In this document: positions 1-12,480 of the stretch, piece after piece
Layout of the letters: every line of letters begins with the position of its first letter
Position numbering within the stretch: the stretch's first letter is position 1
From: Cruorifilaria tuberocauda
Lineage: Eukaryota; Nematoda; Chromadorea; Rhabditida; Onchocercidae
Direction: 5' to 3'
Assembly: GCA_013365365.1 (NCBI GenBank)
Contig: JABVXU010000118.1
Location: forward strand, 62,001-126,000
DNA length: 64,000 nt
The notes under the pieces: generated by a model
What the model saw: the letters and a program-made list of their open reading frames with translations, nothing else
The model's database searches: none
Told to the model about the DNA's origin: nothing
Position numbers and translations under genes: made by a program

Positions 1-91
1 TTATAGAATCAGAAATGGAATTTTTTTGGTCCTTTGCTCTTGAAGAAAAATGTCCTCCAAAATTATTCTAAAATTTCTTGTTTTTTTGTAG
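1..91 (+). other. Intron of LTN1 (3' part)
   Basis: This stretch ends in a T-run followed by TAG at 89-91, a normal nematode splice acceptor, directly before the first visible listerin exon. The gene therefore continues to the left of the window. No coding signal is seen in these 91 bases. Confidence 0.8.
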
Positions 92-3000
92 CATCCAAAG
101 TTTGCTTACTGCAGATATGAGGGAGAGGAGATTGAAGAAGAGCGTTTCGTTAGGCTTGCTTCACAAAGCTTACAGTATCTTCATTGGTTTTGTGCGCAGA
201 CTCTTAGCGAGGAACAGCGTATTCGAATGCTCGAATTTTTTAGTAGCCCAGCACACAAACGATTAGTATCGTCGTCTGCTCAGGTATATTTATATTTAAA
301 ATAATTTACATATATATATTTTCTTTTACTTTTCATGTTATTGTATTATCGAATAATGTTTCATTGAATTATTTTGTGTTCAACTAGAGATTTATTTTTA
401 TTTGTTATTACTTAATTTAGCGTGGCTCTATTGCTATTCATTTTCTAACCATCGTTATCAAAATTTGAGAAAAATAACAATAGAGAGATAACGTGAATTA
501 CAAATAATTTCTTGAAAGTATTCTTATTTATCTTCGAGCTTACTGTTATTATGCTTTCATTGTAATGAATGTTACAGGTTGTTAGTTCCACAATGATCTT
601 AGCAAATCGCATAAGAACATTACCCAATGGATGGGAGGCAGTATCAAAAAGTGCCATGCCGAATGCGGCATTAAGCCATCTAGACAGTACTGATAGGAGC
701 GTCGGTCGTGCATCTGCTGTTCTTATTCTTGAAATGGCTAAGGCTGACATACTATTTCGTGTACTGGATATTGATAATGTAGTGGTGCGTCGCATCCTAT
801 CATTAATAAGCCGAAAAAAAAAGTAAGCGCTATATTTATCGTGAAATTTGATATTATCAACAAATTATATCAGTCATACTTTTTTTTAATGATGCGTAAG
901 TTACAAAATGCACTTCAAAAACAGGCATGAAGGGTGTTCTTTCTCGTGGTTTCCATGAACGATTAATCTCAAAATGCCAAAACATTGAAAGGGATAAATA
1001 GAAAAATAGTAGGTAGATGTAATAGAAAAAAATAGATGGGTATTTTCTTTTTCTATCATAATGGTCTCTGTCTTACTTTTATAGTTTCTGGAATCACATC
1101 TCATTTATGCTAGTACCTGTGATAAAAGCCGTGCTTGAGGAAAAGACGGTGGCTGAAGGCCGAGAGCTACTGGAAAGAATACTGGATGCTTTTTTCGATG
1201 GGTGACTTTTTTCACATCTATTCATGACTTGGTCATCCTGAGTTCCTGTTATCGCTAATTCAAAACGCATTCTTTTTGTTTGCTCTTGATCGTTAGAGGA
1301 CAAAGTGTATGAGATGTATTTAGTGGTTAATTATGTCAAAATTTTTCATATATGTTTTCCGTGAAACAAAAATTGATGATCTAAATTGTACAATTCAGGA
1401 TGCCTTCGAATCTGTCGTTTCCGAGTGTTGCTTGGGTAAACGCTTTTGCAGAATTTACAGAATTTGGGATTTGGTGGGTCATAAATCGCTGTGAAAATGA
1501 TCTGGATGATGTTATGGATAAATTTATTGAAAAGGTTTTTTTTTTCTGCTATGCTCACATCATTACATTTTGTTATGGTTGTCTGTTATTTGATATAAAA
1601 ATTTAGGTGTGGATCGCAACAAAGTACACTCTAAAGTGGAATGACAAATCATTAGTCAAGAAAATGGCGCATTTGCCAGAACGTATCTTCAGTATGTGGT
1701 TCCAAAATTCACAAACTGCATATCGGCTTCGTCGCGAAATCCAGCAACATCTTTTGGATGAGGTATTTTTTGTTTTGTAATTCTCAGTAAAATACATATG
1801 CATTGTGTTGCGCAAATATTCTTTTAAAAGAAAAATTATGAGGTGCTCAGCAATTGGTAGTTTCTGCAATTCTTCACTGAATTAATTATTTCCAGCTCCC
1901 ATCCACGGAGCCGATAATCGAAGAGCTATTTTGTGAAAAAGTGCAGCCAGTCTGGTCAGACTTCATAACTCAGTTACTTGGACATACACATGCTAGCCAG
2001 AAATTGGTTCATAATGTAGTAGAAAAGTGTAATGACGACATACTGGAATGTATCAATTCTCGAGTTGATCTCTGTCAAATCATTTCGAGTAAAATTGACT
2101 GGAACGATGCTGAAGATAATGCAATGCTTATGTTAATGTTACTGATGAAATTAGCCGCAAAATTTAATAAGCAGATCACCGAATTTTATACGGTATTATG
2201 TTTAACAATGTTTAATTGAAAAATATGAGGAGGGCTTATTCACGGTTTTCTCTTCATAATTATTTTCTATACATTCTTTAATTGCAGTGCTAAAAGTTGC
2301 TCAAAAAAGAAAATTTTTCTTTTCTGTAAAGAAATTTCCTATGCTTGTTTCATCTTTATATTGACAAATGATAAATTAATGCTTGGAGCTTGGATTCTTG
2401 AAAAGCTTTGTCTTCGTAGTTTCTCGGAAATAGCCATTTATGTAATAGCTAATTCTACAGTGTTTAATATTCGAAATTAAAATTCTCCTACAATATAAAT
2501 CATCTGAGATAGCAATAAGTAAATAAGAAACCGAAACGATGGATCTGATTATATTAAATAAAAAATTTAAGATTACCAAGTTAATAATGCATATTCTTTT
2601 AATTAATGAAAAAAGTTATTGTAGGCTGATGATGAATTAACATCCATACGATTTCTGATTGCTTTTGGTTTACTGGATAAAGAAAGATGTTCTATAGCAG
2701 ACTTTATCGATAACGATCTACTGCTTATAAGAGCTATGCGATTTTGTGTCCGTCAAGTAGATCTAAAACGTTGGAATACTCTTATGGATATTGCTGCGTC
2801 GTTTCCTTATTTTGAAACCGCTTTGCAGGAAGTAAGTTACAGCATCTTGTTTAATAACATTTAAAATATAGGAAGTGAGGATATTCATCTGTAAACTAAT
2901 TATCATTCTAATTGTGTTTTAATTTTGCAAGATTAAATTTTTAGTTCTACATGTGTAAAAACAAATTTTACTGAGATAATGCTTTTCCAATGAGAGTAGA

Positions 3001-6000
3001 TTTCTAAAGATGAAGAAGGTAGATGTAAAAAAATTGTAAGAAGTCCATATCTGGATAAAATGTTTGTTGATCTTACGAAATCTAATTATAATTATAAGTA
3101 CCAGTTGTTAACAGATGTAAATATAAAGTTTATGAATTAATGTATGTTTATTGATGTTGAGGTTTTGGAAGAAAATCGTTATCAGATAGATCAACAACTG
3201 ATTATAGCAGTGTTAAATAAACGAGGACACGAGGTAATAAAATTATTTCTTTATATTCTTTTATTTTATAAGTTTTGAATCATTATTTTGCTTGAGGTCT
3301 TTATACTTTCGAATGTGGAAGTTAGAGTAATAAAAGAAAGTCTAATTAATAATTGTTATGGATTTGTCAGTATAAGTAATTTTAAATTCGTGATCGAAAA
3401 TATTGTAGATTTCCGAACATTTGCGGAGTAAACTCGTTGATCATATTGTTGGGCAATTTTTCGAAACAGAAGAACCATCTTCAGGTGATTAACTCCAATC
3501 ATTTGAATAAGAATTGTTTTTCATATTCTGAACATTTTCATGCTGCTACTGAACTATCCAATTATTGATTCGTAGTTGAATTACAGACACATTTTAATTC
3601 GAGGAACTTGCACATTTTCGGTGTTACTTGAATATACTTTCAGAGATTATAAAAGAAACAGTTGAAGTGATGGTTTCATCCGGTGTGGATATGAAATCAG
3701 TAGCACAGATTCTTATCAATAGAATTAGATCAACTAATTTACTTCAGCATGAGTATGTTCTATAATTCTGAATGAAACTGTCGATATCAGATGGGAATTC
3801 CCATTTTAATAATTTCAAGGCTTTCCTGCAGTAACAAAAATGAGAAGTGTTTTTCTTCTGAATTTAAATTGTATAATTGGAGACAAAATATGATTCGAGT
3901 GTTATGCTGGAATCCGAAAAATTTTTCTCCTGTTATCAGATTGAGATATATTCTATCATAAAGTTAAATGTTATTTCATTAGCTGTTTTTGTATTTTTCA
4001 GATGTTCTAGTATTGAAATTGCGACAATAATTGCCACTTCATTACCATCATCATCCGCATCTCACTTTATTATTAATTCTTCCGATTTGGCTACTGAGTT
4101 ATCTATTCTCGACAAAAAGGTATGTACTATTAATAATTAGTAAGATCCTTAAAATGGTGAATTTAGTTAGCTTGTGTGCTTTAAAACAGAACTCGGACAA
4201 TTAAAATTTTTCCAAATTCCTTCGATTTTTTTCTGAGCATTGCATATTATTTGCGATGTTATTATCATCGACACGTTGAAAAAACTTTTGAGATATTAAA
4301 AACTATTTTATTACCAAAAAATAGTTTTTTTTACCATTAGGCATCCAGGTATTTCATTTGTTTAGATCTTTGTAGCGAATTTATGGCGAATTTAACTGCT
4401 GAGATTGATAATCTTTCTACCCTAACGATAAATTCATACATGCTTACCATATTTATCTTTCACTGACTTTAAGTAATTATGCGGCATTCATTAAAATAAA
4501 GCAACAAATAGTTTTTACTATTCTTGCAGTTTGGATTAGAAATAATGGATGTACAAGAATGTCTAGCTTTGCCCTTATCTAAATTACTGTTATGTGGAAA
4601 CGTGGAGGATAAGTCAAGTTTGCTACCTTATCTCAATTATGCTGTATTTATGATAAGCTATATTAACATAGCACTTGAGAAGAACATCGAATACTGTACG
4701 GCGAGCTTCCTTTATGCTGTTGTTATGTCATCATTAGCATCTATAAATACAACATGTAACGAGAGCGTCATTGACATAAAGACAAACTTAAATAATTTGG
4801 TCAACAAGCTAATTTTGGTTTGTTCATCCTTTTTTTATGATTTTTTATTTATCAAAATATCGCGAAGATATTTTTTTCCACTGCAATATGATGATGGTTG
4901 AAGTATTATAAGGTAATATTTCGAGAAATAGGTTCCAGAGCTCTGATTCCAACAGTTTAATTATTCCAGACAAATGAGCTGCTTATGGAAAACATTCTCA
5001 GTGAATGTCTCTCTCTCATTGGCAAAGGAAATGAATCGTTATGCTTGTTCATTGCATTGCGTTTCTTGGCAAACGGCTTAAACAAGGAAAAGATGGAGGC
5101 GTTTTTCAGTGTTTCTTTGACGAACTTAATTCCTTCTGGATTTAGATTTTGTACGGCAGCTCTTTGCTTCCAAGGTTATTTTTTATCACAAAGCATTCCA
5201 TTTTATACTTTTGTAAATTAGCTTTGTGTTTGCAAAAAACTTAGATTGAAAGGTTTTTCAAAGCTATGCGGAAGAAATGTAAAAAGATGCATGTATTTCA
5301 AAATATAGGAAATAAGAAAAAGAGCTTCTTATATTTAGCTTATATGTATTATTTTCAGAAGTAGAAAAAACATGGAATGAATATTGTGATTCTTCTGTTC
5401 TATCTGCTATGAAATATTGGACGGATCGTTTTGAAACGAAATCATCTTTGAGTAATTTATTGAATCCATTACCACTATTTACTCAGTTTATCTCAGAGGG
5501 ACGTTCCACACTTGAAGAATATTTATTCATTTACAGGTGAATATTTGACTGTTTTTGTTTTTCTGAATAAATATCTCTCTGAAAAATTTCTATCCGCCTC
5601 AAGTCAGTTATTTTTGTTACCAAGTGCTACGCATTCCTTAAAATGAAGAAAAAATGTACTATTCTTGAGATGTGTAGTACGTTAAAGTTTAAATGGAACG
5701 AACCAGCCTAGAACTATACTCTTCATCTAACCTTATAATCATGAAAAAATTAATGCTATAGAATTTTTTGTCTGATATCATTTCGATTTAGCTGCGGAAC
5801 GGAAGAAGACGAAGAACGGAATATATTCAATTGCGCCCTTCTTCGTTTTCTAGTTATTTGTTGTCCATATCTGCGACAAATGGATACCACTTCTCGAGAT
5901 TTCTTGTGCTGTGCTTTACTTACATCACTTGAAGTATGTTATTTTTTGTTAAATCGCGATAACTTTTTCCAAGGGTACATTATCTCCACTACAGCTGACT

Positions 6001-9000
6001 GACAAAGCAAAATATGGAATAAAAAGTTATTCGTAAAGACTAATAATAATTCACTGAGTAGGAGAAGGGTTTTAAATATGTGAAAATATGTGTGGAAACA
6101 ATTTCAGCGTAGAACTTCTGCAATTTTTGACTTAGTCAAATATAGATTTTTTTTACACCTTTATCCATATTTTACTTTTTTGTTTCAGAGTGCTAATACA
6201 CTTTGGGAGCAGTGTAAATTACGATCTTATATATTGTTCTGTGGAATGTCCGTGAAGTTATTCCATAGATGTGCTCGCATGATTGATATTACTAAAGATG
6301 ATGTAGAGTTAGCACATTTCAGACAGGTTTACATTATTCTTCTACTATAACTAAATGAAAAACTGAATTTGATAAAAATTTATTGGACTCAGTTTTCATT
6401 CGATTCCTTCTGAAATTAAACATTATTCTAATTCAGGATTGGTCAGACTTCTTCCGTCCTACTGCGCAAAATATATTGCTTGCATGGTTCTTGAGACTGT
6501 CTTCACATCAGGAAAATTATCATTCGATAGCGCTTCAGAATGCTCTTTGTCTATCAATAAATTTTATAACCGAGGAATCTATTCGAACTGTCTCATTATC
6601 GCCTGTTTTCGATGTCGAATTAGATCTCCTCAAGTAACATATATATAGATATAGATGAATGCGAAAGTTGATTAAAAACAAGCTATATTCTTCATATAAA
6701 CGAGAACTTAGGACTGTGATGTGACTTTATTAGTATTCTAATTATCATGGTAATTTTGATTTCAAAAAGTCGGCTGAAAACTTGATCCCACAAATAAATG
6801 ATTTCTATTGTTCCTAATTAGGTACTACTACTTTCAGCTATGATGAGCATCTGCAGTCCATCGTGATACCTTTACACACTCTTATCAGCTCATCTTTTCT
6901 AGATGTTCAAATTGCTGTGCTGAAAATATTGAAGTTGTAAGTTGATGTTCTGATCGAAAAGTTAATTACTGGTATTTTACTCGTAATAGTGGATCTGTTT
7001 TACATCTTACCATGTGACATTTGAATCCCTTCTAGGACATTTGAAATTTTGTATATTTCGCAGAGCAATCTACAGCACGTATGAAAATGTCAGTAATATG
7101 AAGTTAATAGTACTTCTGTTTTCCATATCATCAATTCCACTTAATGTATTATAATTAGTCTTTCTTTTTTTACAGAATAACGACGAACATGTTGAAGATA
7201 CAAAATAAATGCAATGAAGAAAATGATGTGGGAGACGAAAAACTTCCTTCTAGTAATCAAAAATACTTGCCAGTGCCCTTTACGCGAATTTTGGATGATA
7301 CTACTAAATACAATTGCATTTTGTCACCGAAGTTGCTTGTTTGGGATGCTTTTATCAGTTCATTGAGCCGATTTGAGCCATCCGAAAGAGTGGCGTATTG
7401 TAGTTCTATGGGCCCATATATCGACCAAATCATGCCTCATCTGTTTGGCCTTCTTCCGGATCCTCATTTATTTAAGTTCTAGTCACTTTTTTTGCTGATT
7501 AAGAAAATAGAAAATTTTTTTTATTTTAAATCGATACATAATGGATTAATTAGAGGAACCACATTTATTTCAATTGTAGTTTGAAACAACAAGTTATGAA
7601 TTCTTTTGCAGGTGTGAATACCTTTGTGGGAGTCATAGATATTGCCAATAACGGTATACTAATTTTGCATTATGTTACTTATTATTTTTCTTGAAGAAAC
7701 AAATCTCTAAGCTTTTGTTCTAAAAAAGAGAGAAATAAACGGGAGATGTAGCAATGAAATTTAACAAAGAAACTATTACAGCTATCGCATCTTCTTTAAT
7801 TTCTAATTTCAAGAAAGCTTCTGATTTTGATAATAATTTTCACGATTGAAACTACTCGTAGGGGGATAAAATCTTTCAATACTTTAGTGAGGATATGAAG
7901 TATAAACCATTCATTATTGATTTGTTTCCAAGACAACACATAAAATAATAGGATTCGTCATTATCTAAAAGAATACAGCTTATGTAATAAGTGACATATG
8001 TAGATTTCATTTTAGATTATTGGAATGAAATGAGATTATTGCCTCCACGATACGCTTTTCGGTTATTCTATAAAACTTGCGCGATATTGCCGGCGACAGT
8101 ACGTCAGTGGTACATAAAACTTCCTCGTGCTGCCGCTACTATTTGTAGATCGTTCGTTGTCTTTTCTTTTTCATTTATGCTTTCTTTCCTTACATGTAGG
8201 TTATTTCCTTACACTTTCTTTAGGAAATATGAGTTAAATACGATATTTATTTAGATTTGTCACCAAATCAATTACTCCAATGCTTTGGAAAGCAGAATGT
8301 GATCAGTTTTCATCTCGTACAATGCCGAATAAATTAAAGGTAGTAAAGGTTTTTTTATATTATAGAATTTTCCAGTTTCCAGTTAATTTAGCATCTTTTT
8401 CTTAATTTTTTGTTTATGAATTTGTGTTTTTACAGAAGTTTTGTGTATCATTTTACAAAGAGTTTAATTCTAGGGTTGAAACTTTGAGATTCAGAATTTT
8501 ATATAATACTTTTCCACATATAGATTTCAAAGCTATACTCTATGTTCCACGTGCAGCACTGTGGAACATAGAGTATAGCTTTTAAATGTAATTCAGTGCT
8601 TATAACTTTCTGTTTCGCTAATACCACTGATAAAGCTCACAAATGCTAGCCGTTGCAGGTTCGACTATTACGAGCAGCCCGACAAATTGTGGCAGAATAC
8701 GATTTGGAAGATTCAATTATGACCCTCACAATAGAATATCCGGTAGATTATCCACTAAGCGTTCCTTTGATCGAAGACGAAAGAGCTATCGTGAGTCGGG
8801 AAACAAGAAGGAAATGGCTTTTGCAACTTACAATGTTTCTAACTCATCAGGTATTGTAAATTATACATATTATTATAGTGAATCATTATTCACTAAATAA
8901 AATAATTTCATTTTTCGAAGTAGTTTTCAAAGCATTTTGATTAGTTAATAATAATCTTTGTTTATTGAAGAAACGTCATTTATGTTCTCCAAAGCTTTTA

Positions 9001-9744
9001 GTTTATTCACTTATTTATTACAGATATTTTATATCTATTAAAGACTATAAAAGGCCACAAATAAAATTGATTTTTATTAAAACTGTTTCTCGAAATTATA
9101 TTTTCCATGTTATGGTGACTTATGCTGAGTTATATATCATCATTATTGTAGAATGGTTCCATTGTGGGTGCGGTATTAATGTGGGCGGGTAACATCGAGA
9201 AACATATGGAAGGTGCAGAAGATTGTACCATATGCATGATGACAGTTCATTCAAGAACCTATCAGTTACCACGAGTACGATGCAAGCAATGTAAAAAACG
9301 ATTCCATTCTGATTGCCTTGTAAGTTAATCAGATCTATTGGAAAACTAAGCACTGTAGTAGTAACATGAGGAGAAGAGGTAACTAATTTGATCTACAAAT
9401 AGTTACTTAGCATAAGCAAACAGCGGCTCGTGATATTGATTTCAATATTTCAATATCTAGAAACATTAAAACATGTAACAAACTTAATGATCTGAATTGC
9501 AATGGTGAAGCAAACTAGTGTGGGATAATTTTGAAAGTACTTGATTATAGGAATTGCCTCATTACTTAATTTCAAGATCAAAGTTAACCATACTGTAAAA
9601 TGAGATATCCCTCTATAATAGAGTTCGTGGGAATTCATGTTTTAATTTTATAGTAATTCAATTTAAATTTATTGTTTGCAGTATAAATGGTTCGATTCAA
9701 GCAATCAATCAACATGCCCCTTATGCAGAGCTGCATTCCGTTAG
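92..9744 (+). CDS. LTN1: E3 ubiquitin-protein ligase listerin, 5'-truncated by the window edge
   Basis: Listerin ubiquitinates nascent chains stalled on 60S subunits in ribosome quality control. About 1,310 C-terminal residues are visible; human listerin has 1,766. Exons: 92-283, 578-822, 1085-1201, 1399-1534, 1607-1762, 1896-2192, 2625-2831, 3162-3233, 3409-3484, 3644-3752, 4002-4119, 4530-4817, 4970-5174, 5359-5536, 5792-5933, 6189-6326, 6437-6633, 6838-6936, 7176-about 7483, a doubtful microexon near 7612-7631, 8016-8151, 8255-8339, 8659-8850, 9152-9319, 9682-9744. Phases agree at every junction except around 7484-8016. Most of the protein is a helical HEAT-like solenoid. The C-terminus has the listerin pre-RING region and a C4HC3 RING: CTIC, CKQC, HSDC, then CPLC in the last exon, close to human listerin (shared LTHQNGSI and YKWF.SSN.STCPLCR). 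AATAAA lies at 9791-9796. Identification is firm; only the 7484-8016 junctions are unsure. Confidence 0.95.
8529..8582. repeat. Perfect 22-bp inverted repeat (hairpin) in an LTN1 intron
   Basis: The arm at 8529-8550 is the exact reverse complement of 8561-8582, around a 10-base loop that contains a small GTGC-A-GCAC palindrome. It lies inside the intron 8340-8658. It is either a hairpin-forming RNA element or a short inverted-repeat mobile remnant. Confidence 0.9.
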
Positions 9745-10655
9745 CAGTATAAATCAAAGAAAAGATTTTATTTTTAAAAGAATTAACAAAAATAAACAAA
9801 ATATTTGAAATTAAGCGCAGGAAATGAAACAAGGCTTCTTCTATTTCTTTATCCTATCCCTGTTCATTTACTTTCAGCTCTTGATGGTAATGTGAAATTG
9901 GGTGCTTTCATTTAATATAATATAAAACGCTGCTTAATTGACAAGTGCTTACTCTTTCCATGCAGTATTTACTAGTTTAATAATATAGATTTATTTTCTA
10001 TTATAAAATGTCGATGTATAAAGAAATATAGAAGAAATCAATATCTACTGATATATTTAAGTATTGTAAAATTCTGATTGATGTACTTAAAAGCGCCATA
10101 ATACGGTCTGAGTTTATTCTTTCATATTTCATATATTGTTTTTATGCTTTGCTCATATTGGGGATGTCAGCTTCAGACGATTATCTGTGTATTGTCTTCA
10201 TTCATGCGTTCTTTTTTGTACAGTATATAAAAAGGTTATACTTGTTATCTGAATGGAAAAAAGCAAAGATTATACACGTATTGGATGGATCCGTCTGTGA
10301 AAAAGTTTTGTTTGCGACATTATACGTATATAATTGAGAGAGGCCGGATTTTAGCCTTCGTTAGCTTGAAGGGAAGGAATAAGGAAAGATCAAGGATACA
10401 TTGTATTGCAATACACTTGTGTTGCAAATGTTAGTGGTAGAGTTATCTAGAGCGATCTTAATTTACTAAAATATTGATCCTAATAATAGGCTAAGAATAG
10501 TAGTAGCTGAAATTCGTGATTTAGTATTAATGCTCATTGATAATCTCGGGAAATGGTGTTGTAAGACAAAAAGGCTGGGAAGGTAACTCCATAACTGGTA
10601 ATTTACAGTGAGATTGAATTATCGTAATAAAAAAAAATATCTCATGCAGATTTGA
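9745..10655. other. Intergenic LTN1-PTPS
   Basis: It holds the LTN1 3' UTR with AATAAA at 9791-9796, then AT-rich sequence with no convincing exon. The short open frame at 10149-10337 has no family signature and no splice context. A splice-acceptor-like ATGCAG at 10644-10649 sits six bases before the PTPS start. Confidence 0.6.
10644..10655 (+). promoter_or_regulatory. Candidate spliced-leader acceptor of the PTPS gene
   Basis: ATGCAG ends at 10649, with ATG at 10656, which would leave a six-base 5' UTR after trans-splicing. This is inferred from spacing alone. Confidence 0.4.
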
Positions 10656-11443
10656 ATGAGACCAGTAGAATTAACACGTCGTGAAACGTTTTCGGCTAGT
10701 CATCGCTTACAAAGTGCGGAATTGAGTGATGCTGAAAATAAACAGTTGTATGGTAAATGTAACAATTTGAATGGTCATGGACATAATTACACTTGGGAAG
10801 TAACGCTTCGAGGACCAGTCGATCCAAAATCTGGAATGGTAAATAGTAAGTATATCTCTTAAGTAAAATAATATGGAAGCACTTTTAAAGCTTTTTTCAG
10901 TACATTTGTAATGTCGTAGAAATAAGCTGAGATTTATTTTCGGCTGCGGTAAGACTGTTTGATTTTCAAGGAAAATTTTCGCCGGCTTGCCTCTTTATTT
11001 ATTCTATTTATTAGGACTTTTAAAGAACTAAGAATGAGCTGCTTATTTAATTTAAGGAAAATCTAATTTTGCTTGATTTATTTGAATATTCTACCGAACT
11101 GAAGATAATGCCATTGTTTATCAATAAATTTGAAAAAAACTTTTTTTGTTGTCCCGAATGTCCTTACCTTGTTATTTATTGTTCAAAGAATTACTTATTA
11201 TTCTGAAATTTGTAGGTTTACAATTTGGATAATCTAAAAAGTGAAATGAAAGGTGTATTGGACGAAGTGGATCATAAGAATTTGGATAAGGATGTCGCTT
11301 ATTTTAAAAATAACGTAAGTACCACTGAGAATCTGGTCGTTTATTTATGGAATGAGCTGAAATTAAGAATAAAAAATCCTGAATTGCTTTATAAAATGAT
11401 TTTGCATGAAACTGAAAAAAATTCGGTTACTTATCGTGGATAG
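10656..11443 (+). CDS. PTPS: 6-pyruvoyl tetrahydropterin synthase
   Basis: It converts 7,8-dihydroneopterin triphosphate to 6-pyruvoyl tetrahydropterin, the second step of cytosolic tetrahydrobiopterin synthesis, which supplies cofactor for aromatic amino acid hydroxylases. Two exons, 10656-10838 and 11216-11443, joined in phase 0, encode 136 aa; the human protein has 145. The zinc ligands are visible as His16 (SASHRL) and His41/His43 (NGHGHNY). The active-site Cys is Cys35 (YGKC), Asp80-His81 are in DHKNLD, and Glu126 is in HETE. The donor at 10839 rather than 10846 is chosen because it gives GMVYNL, matching the family. A near-immediate upstream AG suggests trans-splicing. No key residue is missing, so the enzyme looks functional. 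Confidence 0.97.
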
Positions 11444-12480
11444 AAGGTCTTTTTTTGCAACACCATTATTGTGGGCAAAATGATTTTGTATTTCTTACAA
11501 TAATTTTTACGCTCTACGTTCTATTTCCAGTTTTTTTAATTTTTTAAAATTTATAAAATGTTGTAATTTGATAGTGCTTATATTGTCATTACATGAATTG
11601 TGTAAACATTCCATTTATTAAAGTTTCTGTGTTTCTTAAACAGCTTATTGGTTTCCTTTAGATATTATTGATCTTTTCGTCAACTAATCAATATATCACA
11701 TTGCATTTCACAAAAGACGTTTAAAGGCAAATATATATTTTATAATTAATCAATATAAATTGAATTTTGAAAATCATTCTTACGTTTTTATCCAGGATAA
11801 TGAAAGAATATGTGAAACAATGTGATCATCGAATTCAAAAGACGAAACTGATGATTACAATTCTTATTACATATTTTCCAGAATGATACTTAAATTGAAA
11901 TAAATCATATCATTGATAAGAAAGATATGAGTAATTCATTCATTCTACCAGAAATAAACGATAAATTTTCCTTTCTTTTTGTCGAAAACGATACATATAA
12001 ACCTTAGCATTACAAGTTGAAATGTCTAAAAAGTGCATCTAATCGCCTTATCAAACAAATAGGAACTGATTACAGAAATGAATTTAAAGATTTCAATCAT
12101 TCCTTGCAATCATTTCATCTAATCATTTGATTGCATTCAATGTTATCATTTTTAATGTTAACTGTTCTTCAGGAGCCATATAAGTTGATAATGTCAATCA
12201 ATTGGTCTTAAAATCTCGTAATAAATATCAAATTAATTCTTATGTATTAAAATCCAAATAATTTCGTGAAAAAAATCAATCTTCGGTTATCAACTAATTT
12301 TTATGATATTTCATATGCAAGATTGAAGTGAAAATCGGTGATATGGAGAATAATATATTATTCAAGTAATACTGATGATATTGTCTTTATTATTACAGGA
12401 ATTAGTTACCGTATACTTCACGTTATCATAATTTTCACGTTAAATTCTATTAATACCGTTTAATATCATTGTTTTAGACA
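11444..12480. other. Intergenic PTPS-aspartic protease
   Basis: AT-rich sequence with no convincing exon. It contains the PTPS 3' UTR; ATTAAA near 11617 may serve as the polyadenylation signal. It ends in GTTTTAG (12471-12477) just before the protease start. Confidence 0.55.
12471..12480 (+). promoter_or_regulatory. Candidate spliced-leader acceptor of the aspartic protease gene
   Basis: GTTTTAG ends at 12477, three bases before the ATG at 12481. The form fits a trans-splice acceptor, but this is inference without transcript data. Confidence 0.45.

Noticed and set aside
445..795. Minus-strand open frame of 116 codons
   Set aside because: It is the antisense shadow of a firm LTN1 exon (578-822).
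7612..7656. Alternative LTN1 microexon ending at the strong GTATAC donor (7656)
   Set aside because: It needs the preceding exon to end in phase 1, and no suitable donor exists there without losing conserved-looking sequence.
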